Positions 1 to 9,066 of a DNA stretch of 64,000 bases are shown here, piece after piece. Below the pieces are notes generated by a model. The model had not been told where the DNA came from. It did not search any database and saw nothing but the letters and a program-made list of their open reading frames with translations. Origin of the DNA: DASUPK01 sp963724665 (lineage in GTDB: Bacteria; Actinomycetota; Thermoleophilia; Solirubrobacterales; 70-9). The stretch covers positions 620,001-684,000 of the forward strand of contig CAVRVH010000007.1 in assembly GCA_963724665.1 (NCBI GenBank), given 5' to 3'. Position numbers and translations under genes: made by a program. Position 1 is the stretch's first letter, and every line of letters begins with the position of its first letter.

Positions 1-54
1 CTGCAGCGTGTCCAGGTCCGGCATGTGCGGCTCGTGTTCGGGCATCCGGTTCAT
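1..54 (-). CDS. Start of next gene in the hydrogenase operon (cut by window edge)
   Basis: Only the first 18 codons are visible, beginning MNRMPEHEPHMPDLDTLQ on the minus strand. The ATG overlaps the TGA of the upstream gene as ATGA, so it is almost certainly co-translated with the hydrogenase operon. Too little sequence remains to name a function. Confidence 0.6.
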   Translation of the reverse strand, partial: MNRMPEHEPHMPDLDTLQ

Positions 55-1247
55 GCTGTCACCGGCTCGACCTCGTCGGCGAAGAAGAAGAGGTATCGCC
101 CCGTCTCGCGCAGCAGATCCTGCCCGGGGTCGTCGTCGACGGTGACGCCCAGGTAGACGCGGTCGTCGTAGCCGCGGTAGATCCGCTCGATGGTCGCGGT
201 CCGGCCGTGGAGAATCTTGTCGTAGACATCGCCCTCGGTTCCCGGCCGCAGGATGATCTTGTCCCCCAGGCGGACCGTCGCCCCGTTGGCCGAGGTCTCC
301 GTCTCGCCCTTGATCTCGTCGATGTCGTCCGGCGGCGTCAGGGGGTGCCCGTTCGAGCCGGCAGACCCCTCCTCGTCGGGCTCCTTGAAGGTCAGCCGGC
401 CGTGCAGGTTCATGATGTCTTCGTCCGTGGCGGCCGCGGCGCGGTCGATCATCTCCTTGACCGCAGGATCCTGGCCCGAGATCTGATCGCGCTCGTCCTC
501 GCTGAGCGCCTGCACATGCAGGAGGAGTGCCTCCTCGATCTCCGTGTTGTCGAACAGGTTGCCGAGGCTCTCCGGCGCGAGCTCCGGGTGATCGGGGAGC
601 ACGATGGCGGCCCCGAGGATCGCCTCGTCCCCCTCGCCGACCAGCACCGGATAGGTGTTGACCGGCCGATTGCCGGCGACCGCCTGCCCTTCCGCGCCCT
701 CGCGCTCGAGCGGCGAGACGAAGGTTCCCCCGCTCACCTGGACCAGTGGATGGGTCGAGATCAGGCTGCGGCGCAGAGCATCACCGCGGCTGGTTTTGCC
801 GGGGTCACCGGCCAGCTCGGTCTCGTTGTGCACGCAGACCCTGATGCGAGTCAGGCCCGGCGAGATCGGCTCGGAGCGCATGGCAACCCGGCCACGGAGG
901 GCCCCGCCCTCGTCGAGCTCGAAGCTGAACTCGCGGCGGAGCGGCTCGCGCGCCAGCTCTCCGAGGCCAACCGGCCCAAGGTCGATCTCGCGATCGGCGG
1001 CCTCGTGGCGCTCGCCGGAGGACTGGAGGAAGAGGACGTCGGCCTCCACGCGAGCCTCGGGGCCGCCCCGCAACACGGTCTCCAGGCGCAGCATCGAGAA
1101 CGCCGCGGGCTGGGAGTCGGCGTACGCGGGCGGATAGACGATTCCGAACGGCGTCGGGGTCGCGTTCTTGACGCCGGGCGTGTACGGGTACAGGGCATAG
1201 CCCTCGTAGAGCAGCGAGCGGACCAGCTCCTCGAATCGCTCATCCAT
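51..1247 (-). CDS. Hydrogenase operon protein of unknown function (398 aa)
   Basis: The start was placed at MDERFEELVRSLLYEGYALY because this ATG overlaps the preceding stop (ATGGATGA) in a chain of overlapping genes. No signal peptide or membrane segment is seen. The N-terminal two thirds is acidic and matches no fold I recognise. The last about 70 residues (from VRLGDKIILRPG) read like a small SH3/KOW-type barrel. Its position after DUF6084 and DUF5947 genes suggests an assembly or electron-transfer accessory role for the high-affinity hydrogenase. That role is inferred from context only. Confidence 0.8.
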   Translation of the reverse strand: MDERFEELVRSLLYEGYALYPYTPGVKNATPTPFGIVYPPAYADSQPAAFSMLRLETVLRGGPEARVEADVLFLQSSGERHEAADREIDLGPVGLGELAREPLRREFSFELDEGGALRGRVAMRSEPISPGLTRIRVCVHNETELAGDPGKTSRGDALRRSLISTHPLVQVSGGTFVSPLEREGAEGQAVAGNRPVNTYPVLVGEGDEAILGAAIVLPDHPELAPESLGNLFDNTEIEEALLLHVQALSEDERDQISGQDPAVKEMIDRAAAATDEDIMNLHGRLTFKEPDEEGSAGSNGHPLTPPDDIDEIKGETETSANGATVRLGDKIILRPGTEGDVYDKILHGRTATIERIYRGYDDRVYLGVTVDDDPGQDLLRETGRYLFFFADEVEPVTA

Positions 1248-1992
1248 CCGCGGAGTCCTTCTCGAGCAGGCCGGCGATCGCCGCATCCAGCGTGGGCGCT
1301 CCCCGGCTGGCCTTCAGCCGCTGGAGGGCGTCGAGCGTGTCCCTGTGTACCGGCACCCACCCGCGATACGGGTAGTAGGAGTCGATCATCTCCTTCCAGA
1401 CGGCGATCGGCATCGAGAAGTCCGCGGCGCTGTCCCAGGGGACCTGAACGACCTGGAGCCGGCCCTCGTCGCCCGAGTAGTAGATGCTGCCGTTGAAGTG
1501 GAAGGCGAGCGGAACCTCGCCATCGGTAACGGAGTGGAAGTACTTGGCGGCGGCCAGCTCGACGTCGTAGTTGCAGAGCACCGGGATGTCCACCGCGGTC
1601 GATCCCCTGAATGCCGGGATCAGGATGCTCTCAATCGTCCAGAGCATGCGCTGGGCGCTGGTCGACCAGCGATGCGGCTCACCGAACAGCTCCGTCAGCT
1701 TCTCCTTCGTCTGCTCGTCGTAGCGCCGCTTGGCGGGCTGGATCTGGATCTGAACGGAGAGGCCCGCCATGAAGACCTCTCGGTCGGAGTCGTCGCTCAC
1801 GTCGAGGGTGAACGCGAGCGTCGGCGCGGCGGCGTGCTCGATCGCCCTCACGGTGCTCACCTCGAGCGAGAGGCCGGGCTGCCCGGGCAGCGCGCCGGTC
1901 TCGGGTGCCCCACGCTCCGACGTGTCGGCCTCGACCTCGGGCGGCCGTGGGTGCGGCGCCGACCCATTCCCGAGCGTGTTCGCCTCGCTCAT
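1240..1992 (-). CDS. DUF6084 family protein of the hydrogenase operon
   Basis: A 250-residue soluble protein. After a proline-rich, low-complexity N-terminus it continues LSLEVSTVRAIEHAAAPTLAF, which I recognise as the DUF6084 family found in actinobacterial group 1h hydrogenase operons. The start ATG overlaps the upstream DUF5947 stop (ATGA), and its own stop overlaps the next start by 8 bases, so translational coupling is likely. The biochemical role is unknown; an assembly or partner function is inferred from the operon. Confidence 0.82.
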   Translation of the reverse strand: MSEANTLGNGSAPHPRPPEVEADTSERGAPETGALPGQPGLSLEVSTVRAIEHAAAPTLAFTLDVSDDSDREVFMAGLSVQIQIQPAKRRYDEQTKEKLTELFGEPHRWSTSAQRMLWTIESILIPAFRGSTAVDIPVLCNYDVELAAAKYFHSVTDGEVPLAFHFNGSIYYSGDEGRLQVVQVPWDSAADFSMPIAVWKEMIDSYYPYRGWVPVHRDTLDALQRLKASRGAPTLDAAIAGLLEKDSADG

Positions 1993-2672
1993 CCGAGCTC
2001 CCTCGATCGAGCGCGAAGGCGATCGAAGAACGCCGGCACCTCACGCTCGATCGCGGCGCCACCGGAGATTCCATCCCAGTTCACCTTGACGGCCCCGACC
2101 AGCCCATAGCACTCGTCGATCGGTGCGATCACGAACTCGTCAGGTTCTGAGATGCGGTTGACGACCAGTGCCTCCGCATCGGGCTCGAGACCCTTCAGGA
2201 CGGGGTTCAGGGCGGTCAGATCCTCCCAGGCGGCGAGCTGCAGCTCGGATTCGGTCGCGCCGGCGGGGCTTGGGTACATCGCCACCATCGCGTCGACGGA
2301 GCTGCTGTACAGGAAGAACGCCAGCCCGATCGGTATCTCGAGCCGGGCCCAGAGCTCGTCCGGGAGCGTGAAGCCATCGAGCCAGACGACGCGGCTGCCG
2401 GTCGGACGGAGATCGGGATCGCCCGATCGCTGTGCCCAGCAGGTGGCGCACACGCAGAGGATGCGCCGATCGCCGAGATGCAGAAGGTGCTCGTGCTTCG
2501 GCGGGACCTCGACCCCGCAGAGATCGCAGGCCTCGTCGGGGACGGGCTGCGTCGGGGTTGGGATCTGCGTTGCCCCCGTCGGGCCTCGCCTGAGACCGCG
2601 CAGGCCCGTGACCACGTTCGCCCGCCTCCGGGCCGCCACCTTGTCGTCGATGGCACGCCCGTTTCCGCTCAT
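1989..2672 (-). CDS. DUF5947 family protein of the hydrogenase operon
   Basis: A 227-residue protein starting MSGNGRAIDDKV. This ATG overlaps the NifU/Rieske gene stop as ATGA; the reading frame extends further upstream but there only shadows that gene. The N-terminal half has CDLCG (about residue 48) and CVCATC (about residue 75), a four-cysteine zinc- or iron-binding pattern, with PPKHEHLLHLGDRRI between. The rest matches the DUF5947 proteins known from hydrogenase operons. A metal-binding accessory function is likely, but no activity is established. Confidence 0.82.
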   Translation of the reverse strand: MSGNGRAIDDKVAARRRANVVTGLRGLRRGPTGATQIPTPTQPVPDEACDLCGVEVPPKHEHLLHLGDRRILCVCATCWAQRSGDPDLRPTGSRVVWLDGFTLPDELWARLEIPIGLAFFLYSSSVDAMVAMYPSPAGATESELQLAAWEDLTALNPVLKGLEPDAEALVVNRISEPDEFVIAPIDECYGLVGAVKVNWDGISGGAAIEREVPAFFDRLRARSRELG

Positions 2673-3574
2673 CTCGCCAGCGCCACCCTCACCCCCTGAT
2701 CCTCCGACGCGAGGAGGGGGACCGGGCCGAGATGGATCTTGTCGTCGTCGAGGGACCGCCCGGCGCGCGGCAGGAAATACTGGCGGCCGCAGCCGGGGCA
2801 CGTGAGCATCCCCTCTTCGAGCTCGGCGGCCGCGATGGAGCCCTCGCATCCCGGGCAGGAGTCGAGATAGGCGAGCAGCGAGCCCTCGACCCTCGCCACG
2901 ACGATCGGGGTGCCGTCCACGTCGATCCTCGCGAGTGCGTCCTCGCCGAGGCCGTCCACCCCGCCGTTGAGGGGATGCCAGCCCGAGGAACCGGGCGGCG
3001 GTGGGACGGCGGCGTCTCCGTTGCCGTTCGCCATCGGCAGTGGCGTCCCGGTCACCGGGTTGAGTAGATCCTTCTCCAGCCCCTCGACCTCGATTCCGAG
3101 CAGGTCGGGAGCGGCCTCGTCGAGTGCGGTCTTGATGGCCAGCTCCAGCGTCGACGAGGACGCCGGACAGCCGTCGCAACTGCCCTCCAGGCGGATGCGG
3201 GCGACACCGTCGGCCAGCGAGATCAGCTCGACGTTGCCACCGTGGGACTCCATGTAGGGCCGGACGTCGTCGAGCGCCTCGTTCACCCGGTCCTCGATGG
3301 GAACGGGATAGAGGTCGTGGATCAGCATGAGGCTGCCGACCACACCGTCGCCGGCAAGCCGCTCCGAGATCGGACCAGCCTCCTCGCCGGCTTCGTCCAG
3401 GATCTCCACGATCCGGGTGAGGCCGTGGCCATACATCTCCATCACCGCCGAGACCAGGTCTTCCGAGACCCTCCGGGCCACCGGGTCGGGCAGCATCTCG
3501 ATCTGGGCGGTCAGCTCCTCGACCCTCTGGATCAGGGCCTCGGGGCTGGCGACGCCTTCTCTGTCACCGGGCAT
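2669..3574 (-). CDS. NifU C-terminal-like / Rieske-type iron-sulfur protein (HhyE-like)
   Basis: A 301-residue two-domain protein. Residues about 100-160 are a NifU C-terminal domain with the CDGCPAS cysteine pair. Residues about 220-300 are Rieske-like, with CPGC at about 235 and CPGCGRQYFLPRAG near the end. The usual Rieske CxH boxes are not both present; these are CxxC pairs. Similar proteins in group 1h hydrogenase operons have been proposed to carry electrons from the hydrogenase to the respiratory chain. It lies directly downstream of the large subunit and overlaps the DUF5947 gene. Confidence 0.85.
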   Translation of the reverse strand: MPGDREGVASPEALIQRVEELTAQIEMLPDPVARRVSEDLVSAVMEMYGHGLTRIVEILDEAGEEAGPISERLAGDGVVGSLMLIHDLYPVPIEDRVNEALDDVRPYMESHGGNVELISLADGVARIRLEGSCDGCPASSSTLELAIKTALDEAAPDLLGIEVEGLEKDLLNPVTGTPLPMANGNGDAAVPPPPGSSGWHPLNGGVDGLGEDALARIDVDGTPIVVARVEGSLLAYLDSCPGCEGSIAAAELEEGMLTCPGCGRQYFLPRAGRSLDDDKIHLGPVPLLASEDQGVRVALAR

Positions 3575-3599
3575 GGGCTGACCTTCCTCCTTCGCCGGC

Positions 3600-5384
3600 T
3601 CAGGACATCCCGGTCGGCGTGTGGGTCACCTTTCGCACCTGGCCGCCCTGGCCGTCGTACATGTGGACGCCGCACGGCAGGCACGGATCGAAGCTCCGCA
3701 CCGCCCGCATGATGTCCACGCCCTTGAAATTCTCCGGGCCGTTCTCCTCGAAGATGGGCGTGTTCTGCACCGCATCCTCATATGGCCCCGGAGTCCCATA
3801 GCTATCCCTCGGGTTGCTGTTCCAGGGAGTGGGCGGATAGGGCTGGTAATTCGCGACCTTGCCGTCCTGGATCACCATGTGGTGAGAGAGCACGCCGCGA
3901 GCCGCCTCGCAGAACCCGACTGAGATCGCCTCGTCGGGGACCTTGAAGTCGTTCCACGACTTCGTCCGGCCGGCGCGGACCTCCGTCAGCGCGCGCTCCA
4001 GGTTGTGGAGCGCGATCAGCGCCGAATAGGCCTCGTGATAGGTCCTGGCCCTGTCGCGCTCGATCGCATTCGACTTCTCCGGGATCTTCCACTCGAGCTC
4101 CATCTCGGGCTTCGAGGCCGTCCGGGGCAGGGTCATCTTGATGCTCTCGCCCGTGGCCTGCGCGTAGCCGAAGTCGACGAGGCCGGCCTTCGCAGTGACC
4201 CACGACCGAGCGAACGGACCACCACCCGTGTCGCAGGCGACGTAGGTGTCATTGCGCTGGTCGTAGATCCGCGGCGACGCCACCCAGCTGTACTTGTCCT
4301 GGAAGTCCCGCTTCTGGGGCTTCGGCAGGGTGACCTTGTTCCACGGATGGCGCTTGTCGACCGGATTGCCGAGCGGATCCTGCGTCACGAACGTCTCCTC
4401 GTTCGTCCAGTCGTCGAAATACGAGCTGCCGAGGAGGATCCTGATCATCAGGTTGATCTCGACCAGGTCGGTCGTGATCAACTCGCCCTTCAGCACGACC
4501 CCGGGGGTGATATAGCGCTTCCTCCCCCAGTCGGCCATGTTCTTGTAGTCGTAGTCGACGTAGTCGGGGTCGTCGAAATAGCCCCAGCAGACCAGATCCG
4601 TGTCGCGGTAGCCGACCATGTCGTACCCCGGCAACTCCTGAAGGAAGAAGTCGTAGAGGTCGTCGTGCATCGGCACCGCCCGCTTGACGTAGTCGATGTA
4701 GCGCATCAGGCGCACGTAGTAGTCGGTGCAGGTCTGATGCGTGATGTCCACCGAGACCCCGCCGGGCATGATCGTCGAGGGATGGGTGTGCCGCCCTCCG
4801 AACAGGCAGTACATCTCCCGCGTGTAGCGCGCCACCTGGAGCGTCTCCAGATAGAAGTCCCCGGTGAACGGGTTCAGGGACCGCATGATGTCCGCGATCG
4901 TCTTGTAGCCGTGGACGTCTGAGCTGGGAGCGGCGGTCGACTCGGCCTTCTGCAGCAGTGACGGATTGGTCTCCTTGACCATCTGCTCGCAGAAGTCCAC
5001 ATTCGCCATGCAGTCGTTGAAGATCGCGTGGTCGAACATGTAGTCGGCCGTCTCGGCCAGGTTGTAGCCCAGGTCTCCCAGAGCGGGCGGCTTCACGCCG
5101 TAGGCCATGTTCTGGTTGACGCACGAGGTGGTGCAGTGGTTGTCGCCGCAGATGCCGCAGATACGGCTGGTGATGAAGTGCGCGTCCCGCGGGTCGATGC
5201 CCTTCATGAAGATGTCGAACCCTCGGAAGATCATCGACGTCGAATACGCCTTCTCGACCTTCTTGGCGTCGAAGTCGATCTCCGTGTGAATTCCGAGGCT
5301 GCCGACGATGCGCGTGATCGGATCCCACGACATCTCCTTGACGGCGACCTTCTTCGATGTGCTGGGAGTCTCGGTGGTTGCCAT
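3600..5384 (-). CDS. hhyL: [NiFe]-hydrogenase large subunit, group 1h type
   Basis: A 594-residue catalytic subunit for H2 oxidation at the Ni-Fe(CN)2CO site. The L1 motif RICGICGDNH is at about residue 73-82 and the L2 motif DPCLPCGVH near the C-terminus, giving the four cysteine ligands. About 20 residues follow the last His, consistent with a C-terminal extension removed by a maturation protease; no protease gene is in the window. It is preceded by the small subunit 33 bases upstream with a purine-rich ribosome site. Group 1h hydrogenases scavenge atmospheric H2 in actinobacteria. Confidence 0.96.
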   Translation of the reverse strand: MATTETPSTSKKVAVKEMSWDPITRIVGSLGIHTEIDFDAKKVEKAYSTSMIFRGFDIFMKGIDPRDAHFITSRICGICGDNHCTTSCVNQNMAYGVKPPALGDLGYNLAETADYMFDHAIFNDCMANVDFCEQMVKETNPSLLQKAESTAAPSSDVHGYKTIADIMRSLNPFTGDFYLETLQVARYTREMYCLFGGRHTHPSTIMPGGVSVDITHQTCTDYYVRLMRYIDYVKRAVPMHDDLYDFFLQELPGYDMVGYRDTDLVCWGYFDDPDYVDYDYKNMADWGRKRYITPGVVLKGELITTDLVEINLMIRILLGSSYFDDWTNEETFVTQDPLGNPVDKRHPWNKVTLPKPQKRDFQDKYSWVASPRIYDQRNDTYVACDTGGGPFARSWVTAKAGLVDFGYAQATGESIKMTLPRTASKPEMELEWKIPEKSNAIERDRARTYHEAYSALIALHNLERALTEVRAGRTKSWNDFKVPDEAISVGFCEAARGVLSHHMVIQDGKVANYQPYPPTPWNSNPRDSYGTPGPYEDAVQNTPIFEENGPENFKGVDIMRAVRSFDPCLPCGVHMYDGQGGQVRKVTHTPTGMS

Positions 5385-5417
5385 TTCGTCTCTCTCCTCT
5401 TGTCGAAGTTGATCGCC

Positions 5418-6506
5418 CTACGAGCCGGGGGGCGCGTAGCCGGCGGACCGGGACTTGTAGCCACTGGACAGGGTCCCGCCCGGCTTGCGCCAGTCGGGCT
5501 CGACGTCGAACTTCTTGCGAACGTTCCGCCGGCGTACGGATCGCACGATCCGCCCATAGGTGAAGCTCATAATCCCCGCAGCTACAGCGCCATACGGATC
5601 CTCGTCCATGAACGGCATGAACTTGTCGGGGAACCCCGGCATCGTGCAGGCCATGCAGATCCCGCCGACATTCGGGCAGCCCCCCACACCGCTCTGCCAG
5701 CCGCGGACCGGGACGTTGCACTTCACCACCGGGCCCCTGCAGCCCAGTTTCACCAGGCAGCGATGGTCGGATCCGTACTCGGTGGCGAACTCGCCCTGCT
5801 CGGCGAAGCCCGCTCGGTTGCACCCTTCCCGGACCGTCCGCCCGAAGAGCCAGGTCGGTCGGTGCGCCTCGTCAAGATCGGGCACAGGCGCACGGCCGGC
5901 CAGGTGGAGCGCCAGATAGAGCAGGGACTCCGTCGTGTTGTCCGGCTGCACCGGGCAACCCGGGATGTTGACCACAGGCAGGCCGGCGCTCGACTTCCAG
6001 TCCCAGCCCAGGTAGTCGGCCACTCCCATCGCACCGGTCGGGTTGTTCTTCATCGCCGGGATCCCGCCGTAGGTCGCACAGGTTCCGAGCGCCACCACAG
6101 CCGCCGCCTTGGGTGCAAGCCGGTCGACCCACTCGTTGGTCGTGATCGGCTGGCCCGTGGAGGGGTCCGTTCCCATGGCGGCCCAATGGCCTTCCCCGCT
6201 CAGATCCTCGTTGGGAAGCGAGCCCTCGACGATCAGGACGAACGGGTCGAGCTTGCCGGCCTCCGCGTCGTACCAGGCCTGCATGAACTCATCGCCGTTC
6301 TCGAAGGCGAGCACGGGGTTGTGGACGATCACCTTCGGCATTCCGGGGATCGCCTGGGTGACGATGTCCTCCAGGCTCGGGTCGACCGCCGAGGTCATGG
6401 CGACCGAGTCGCCGTCACAGCCCAGTCCGGTCGTCATCCAGATGACGTGGGCCTCGACCGCCTCCGTCTTCGCCTGATCCGGTACGAACTCGACTCCGTT
6501 GGCCAT
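5418..6506 (-). CDS. hhyS: [NiFe]-hydrogenase small subunit, group 1h type
   Basis: A 362-residue electron-relay subunit. The N-terminus has GLGCDGDSVAMT, where an Asp follows the proximal-cluster Cys as in group 1h enzymes known for three Cys plus one Asp ligation. Further cluster ligands lie in GTCATYGG, IPGCPVQP, DHRCLVKLGCRGP and CPNVGGICMACTMPGFPDK. There is no Tat signal peptide, which fits a cytoplasm-facing enzyme of this group. It sits between hypE and the large subunit in the same operon. Confidence 0.95.
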   Translation of the reverse strand: MANGVEFVPDQAKTEAVEAHVIWMTTGLGCDGDSVAMTSAVDPSLEDIVTQAIPGMPKVIVHNPVLAFENGDEFMQAWYDAEAGKLDPFVLIVEGSLPNEDLSGEGHWAAMGTDPSTGQPITTNEWVDRLAPKAAAVVALGTCATYGGIPAMKNNPTGAMGVADYLGWDWKSSAGLPVVNIPGCPVQPDNTTESLLYLALHLAGRAPVPDLDEAHRPTWLFGRTVREGCNRAGFAEQGEFATEYGSDHRCLVKLGCRGPVVKCNVPVRGWQSGVGGCPNVGGICMACTMPGFPDKFMPFMDEDPYGAVAAGIMSFTYGRIVRSVRRRNVRKKFDVEPDWRKPGGTLSSGYKSRSAGYAPPGS

Positions 6507-6538
6507 CGCTCCTCCTCGTGCTTAGTCGTCCAAAGCCA

Positions 6539-7600
6539 TCAACAGATCCTCGGCAGCGGGTCGCCTACGAGCTGATCCATCACCCGCTTGCCGCCAAATG
6601 CCGTCTCCACCAGGACCATCCCCGGCGGCTCCGTCTTCACCTCTCCGATCTCCGCCGCGTCCTCGCAGCCGGACACCGAGCGCAGGGCTGCCAGCGCGGC
6701 CTCGGCTCCGTCGGATGCGACGAAGGCGACGAGCTTTCCCTCGTTCGCCACGTACATCGGATCGATCCCAAGCATCTCCGCCGCTCCGGCAACCGACGGA
6801 TTCACGGGCACATCGCCCTCGCGAACGCTGATCGCGACGCCCGACGCGCGCGCCAGCTCGTTCAGCACCGATGCCACGCCACCTCGCGTGGCATCCCGCA
6901 TGCAATGGAGCGACGGTCCGGCGGCGTCCAGCAGCGCGTCGACCGCCTGCCATAGGGGCCGAGTGTCCGAGGTGATCTCCGCGTCGAGCGAGAACTCGTC
7001 CCTGGCGAGCATGATCGCGGAGCCGTGGTCCCCGACGGTCCCCGAGACGAGGATGCGGTCACCGGGCTCGAGCGCCTTGGGGGAGAGACTCGCTCTCGGA
7101 TCGAGCTTGCCGATTCCCGCGGTACTGATGTACATCCCGTCGGCGTGGCCTCGCTCGACCACCTTGGTATCGCCCGTGACGATCTCGACCTCGGCGGCCT
7201 CCGCCGCGGAGGCGATGGCCGCGACCTCCGCCCGCAGGTCCTCGGCGGGCAGACCCTCCTCGAGGATCAGCGAGAGGCTGAGCGCGGCGGGCCGTGCGCC
7301 GGCCACCGCGAGATCGTTGGCGGTGCCGTTCACAGCAAGCTCCCCGATGGAGCCGCCGGGAAAGCGGATCGGGCGGACCACATAGCTATCGGTGGTCATT
7401 GCGAGGCCGAGCCCGTCGATCGTCACGATGCCCGCGTCCCCCATGTCCTCGAGGGTCTTGCCTTCGGCGGCCAGTTCCGGCACGAGGAGGCCCTCGATCA
7501 AGGTCTGCGTCGCCTTGCCCCCTGCGCCGTGGGCCATCGTCACCGTCTCTTCCTTGAACCGCGGGCGCTTGGCCCGAGCGGTCTCGATGATCTCGAGCAC
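6539..7600 (-). CDS. hypE: Hydrogenase maturation protein HypE
   Basis: The dehydratase that turns HypF-bound carbamoyl into thiocyanate for the Fe(CN)2CO group. It ends in the diagnostic PRIC, whose Cys carries the cyano group, and contains MAHGAGGK, AVNGTANDLAVAGA and MRDATRGG. The start is uncertain. I used GTG (MLEIIETARAKRP), giving 353 residues; MAHGAGGK at 7537 is an alternative, and an in-frame extension through VSERERK to the hypD stop exists but lacks a standard start. It follows hypD and precedes the small subunit. No hypF is in the window. Confidence 0.93.
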   Translation of the reverse strand: MLEIIETARAKRPRFKEETVTMAHGAGGKATQTLIEGLLVPELAAEGKTLEDMGDAGIVTIDGLGLAMTTDSYVVRPIRFPGGSIGELAVNGTANDLAVAGARPAALSLSLILEEGLPAEDLRAEVAAIASAAEAAEVEIVTGDTKVVERGHADGMYISTAGIGKLDPRASLSPKALEPGDRILVSGTVGDHGSAIMLARDEFSLDAEITSDTRPLWQAVDALLDAAGPSLHCMRDATRGGVASVLNELARASGVAISVREGDVPVNPSVAGAAEMLGIDPMYVANEGKLVAFVASDGAEAALAALRSVSGCEDAAEIGEVKTEPPGMVLVETAFGGKRVMDQLVGDPLPRIC

Positions 7601-7635
7601 CTTGCGCTCGCGCTCGCTGACGGCGGCGTCCGTGA

Positions 7636-8757
7636 TCAGACCATCTCCTTCTCGCGGGCGAAGCGCCCGTAGTTGTAATAGGCCGCGCAGGCTCCCTCCG
7701 GCGAGACCATGCAGGTCCCGATCGCGTGCTCGGGTGTGCAGGCGGTCCCGAACACCTTGCACTCGTATGGCTTGATGACGCCCTTCAGCACCTCGCCGCA
7801 CTGGCATGCCTTCGGGTCGGCGACGCGCACGCCCGGCACCCCGAAGCGCAGCTCGGCGTCGAGTTCGGCGTACGCCTCGCTCAGCTTTAGCGCGCTCTGC
7901 GAGATGAACCCGAGGCCGCGCCACTCGAAATGAGGCCGCAGCTCGAAGACCTCCGACATCACCCGCAGCGCAGCCGGATTCCCCTCGTAGGGGACCACCC
8001 GGCTGTACTGGTTCTCGACCTCGCAACGCCCATCGGAGAGCTGCGCGAGGATCATCTTGATCGACTGAAGTATGTCGAGCGGCTCGAAGCCCGCGACGAC
8101 CACGGGCTTGCCGTAGTCGGCCGGAATGAACTCGAGCGGCCGCGCGCCGACGACGGTTGAGACGTGGCCGGGGCCGATGAATCCGTCGAGGCGGAGGTCC
8201 GGCGAGTCCAGGAGCGCCCGCAGCGGCGGAACGATCGTCACGTGGTTGCACATGCACGAGAAGTTGGTCACTCCCTCGGCCTTCGCCCGTTTCAGGGTCA
8301 GGGCTGTCGAGGGGGCCGTCGTCTCGAAGCCGATCGCGAAGAAGACGACCTCCCTGTCGGGGTTCTGCTTGGCGAGGCGCAGAGCGTCGAGGGGCGAGTA
8401 GACCATCCGGATGTCGGCGCCCTCGGCCTTGACCTGGGTGAAGGTCTTCTCGGAGCCCGGGACCCGCATCATGTCGCCGAAGCAGGTGAAGATCACGTCG
8501 TTCTCGGTGGCCATCGCGATTCCGTCGTCGACGCGGCCCATGGGAATGACGCATACCGGGCAACCTGGCCCGTGGACGAGCTCCACGTTCTCCGGGAGCA
8601 GGTCGTCCAGGCCGTACTTGTAGATCGAGTGCGTGTGCCCCCCGCAGACCTCCATGATCTTGTAGTGGTGGCCGGGTTCGACGGCCTCGAGGATCTGCTG
8701 GGAAAGCGCCTGGCCGAGGTCGGCGTCGCGGAACTCGTCGACGAACTTCATGCTCAC
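7636..8757 (-). CDS. hypD: Hydrogenase maturation protein HypD
   Basis: A 373-residue iron-sulfur scaffold on which the Fe(CN)2CO unit is built with HypC. Signature stretches are MEVCGGHTHSIYKYG (about 35-50), GPGCPVCVIP (about 65-75) and CQCGEVLKGV plus CTPEHAIGTCMVSPEGAC near the C-terminus. The start is GTG at 8757, overlapping the upstream stop as GTGA; an ATG two codons later (8751) also fits. The gene is in the middle of the maturation and structural operon. Confidence 0.95.
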   Translation of the reverse strand: MSMKFVDEFRDADLGQALSQQILEAVEPGHHYKIMEVCGGHTHSIYKYGLDDLLPENVELVHGPGCPVCVIPMGRVDDGIAMATENDVIFTCFGDMMRVPGSEKTFTQVKAEGADIRMVYSPLDALRLAKQNPDREVVFFAIGFETTAPSTALTLKRAKAEGVTNFSCMCNHVTIVPPLRALLDSPDLRLDGFIGPGHVSTVVGARPLEFIPADYGKPVVVAGFEPLDILQSIKMILAQLSDGRCEVENQYSRVVPYEGNPAALRVMSEVFELRPHFEWRGLGFISQSALKLSEAYAELDAELRFGVPGVRVADPKACQCGEVLKGVIKPYECKVFGTACTPEHAIGTCMVSPEGACAAYYNYGRFAREKEMV

Positions 8758-8999
8758 GCCGGCACCTCGCTCTCCACCCGGGCGATCGCCGTTCCTGCGT
8801 GCACCAGTAGGAGGTCGCCCTCGCTCACCGGGGCGACCAGAGCGATCTCGACGGAGCTATGCCGGCCATCCTCCTCGGCTGAGCACAGCGCCAGCTCGCG
8901 GACCTCGTCGACGCGTATGACTTCCATCTTCACGGCCTCGTCCCCACAGGTGATGCATCCCGTCACGTGGTCGCACTGGGGATTCAGGCCGTCGCTCAT
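8754..8999 (-). CDS. HypC/HupF-like hydrogenase formation chaperone, atypical
   Basis: An 81-residue protein starting MSDGLNPQCDHVTGCITCGDEA, with a GAGAGG ribosome site upstream. The fold pattern (EVIRVDE, then SVEIALVAPVSEGDLLLVHAGTAIARVE) matches the HypC/HupF beta-barrel. It lacks the N-terminal MC that gives HypC its catalytic cysteine and instead has a CITC group. It follows the canonical hypC and overlaps hypD, so a second, specialised chaperone or iron-delivery role is inferred. Confidence 0.82.
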   Translation of the reverse strand: MSDGLNPQCDHVTGCITCGDEAVKMEVIRVDEVRELALCSAEEDGRHSSVEIALVAPVSEGDLLLVHAGTAIARVESEVPA

Positions 9000-9066
9000 C
9001 GTCCCGGGATCCTCTCTCCGCAACCTGGGCGGAGCCTTCGGCGGCCAAAGGTGGCATATCGGCTGA

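Noticed and set aside
207..1496. Long plus-strand open frame of 429 codons opposite the hydrogenase accessory genes
   Set aside because: It is Arg/Gly/Leu-rich shadow sequence opposite coherent DUF genes that are linked by start-stop overlaps; no ribosome site.
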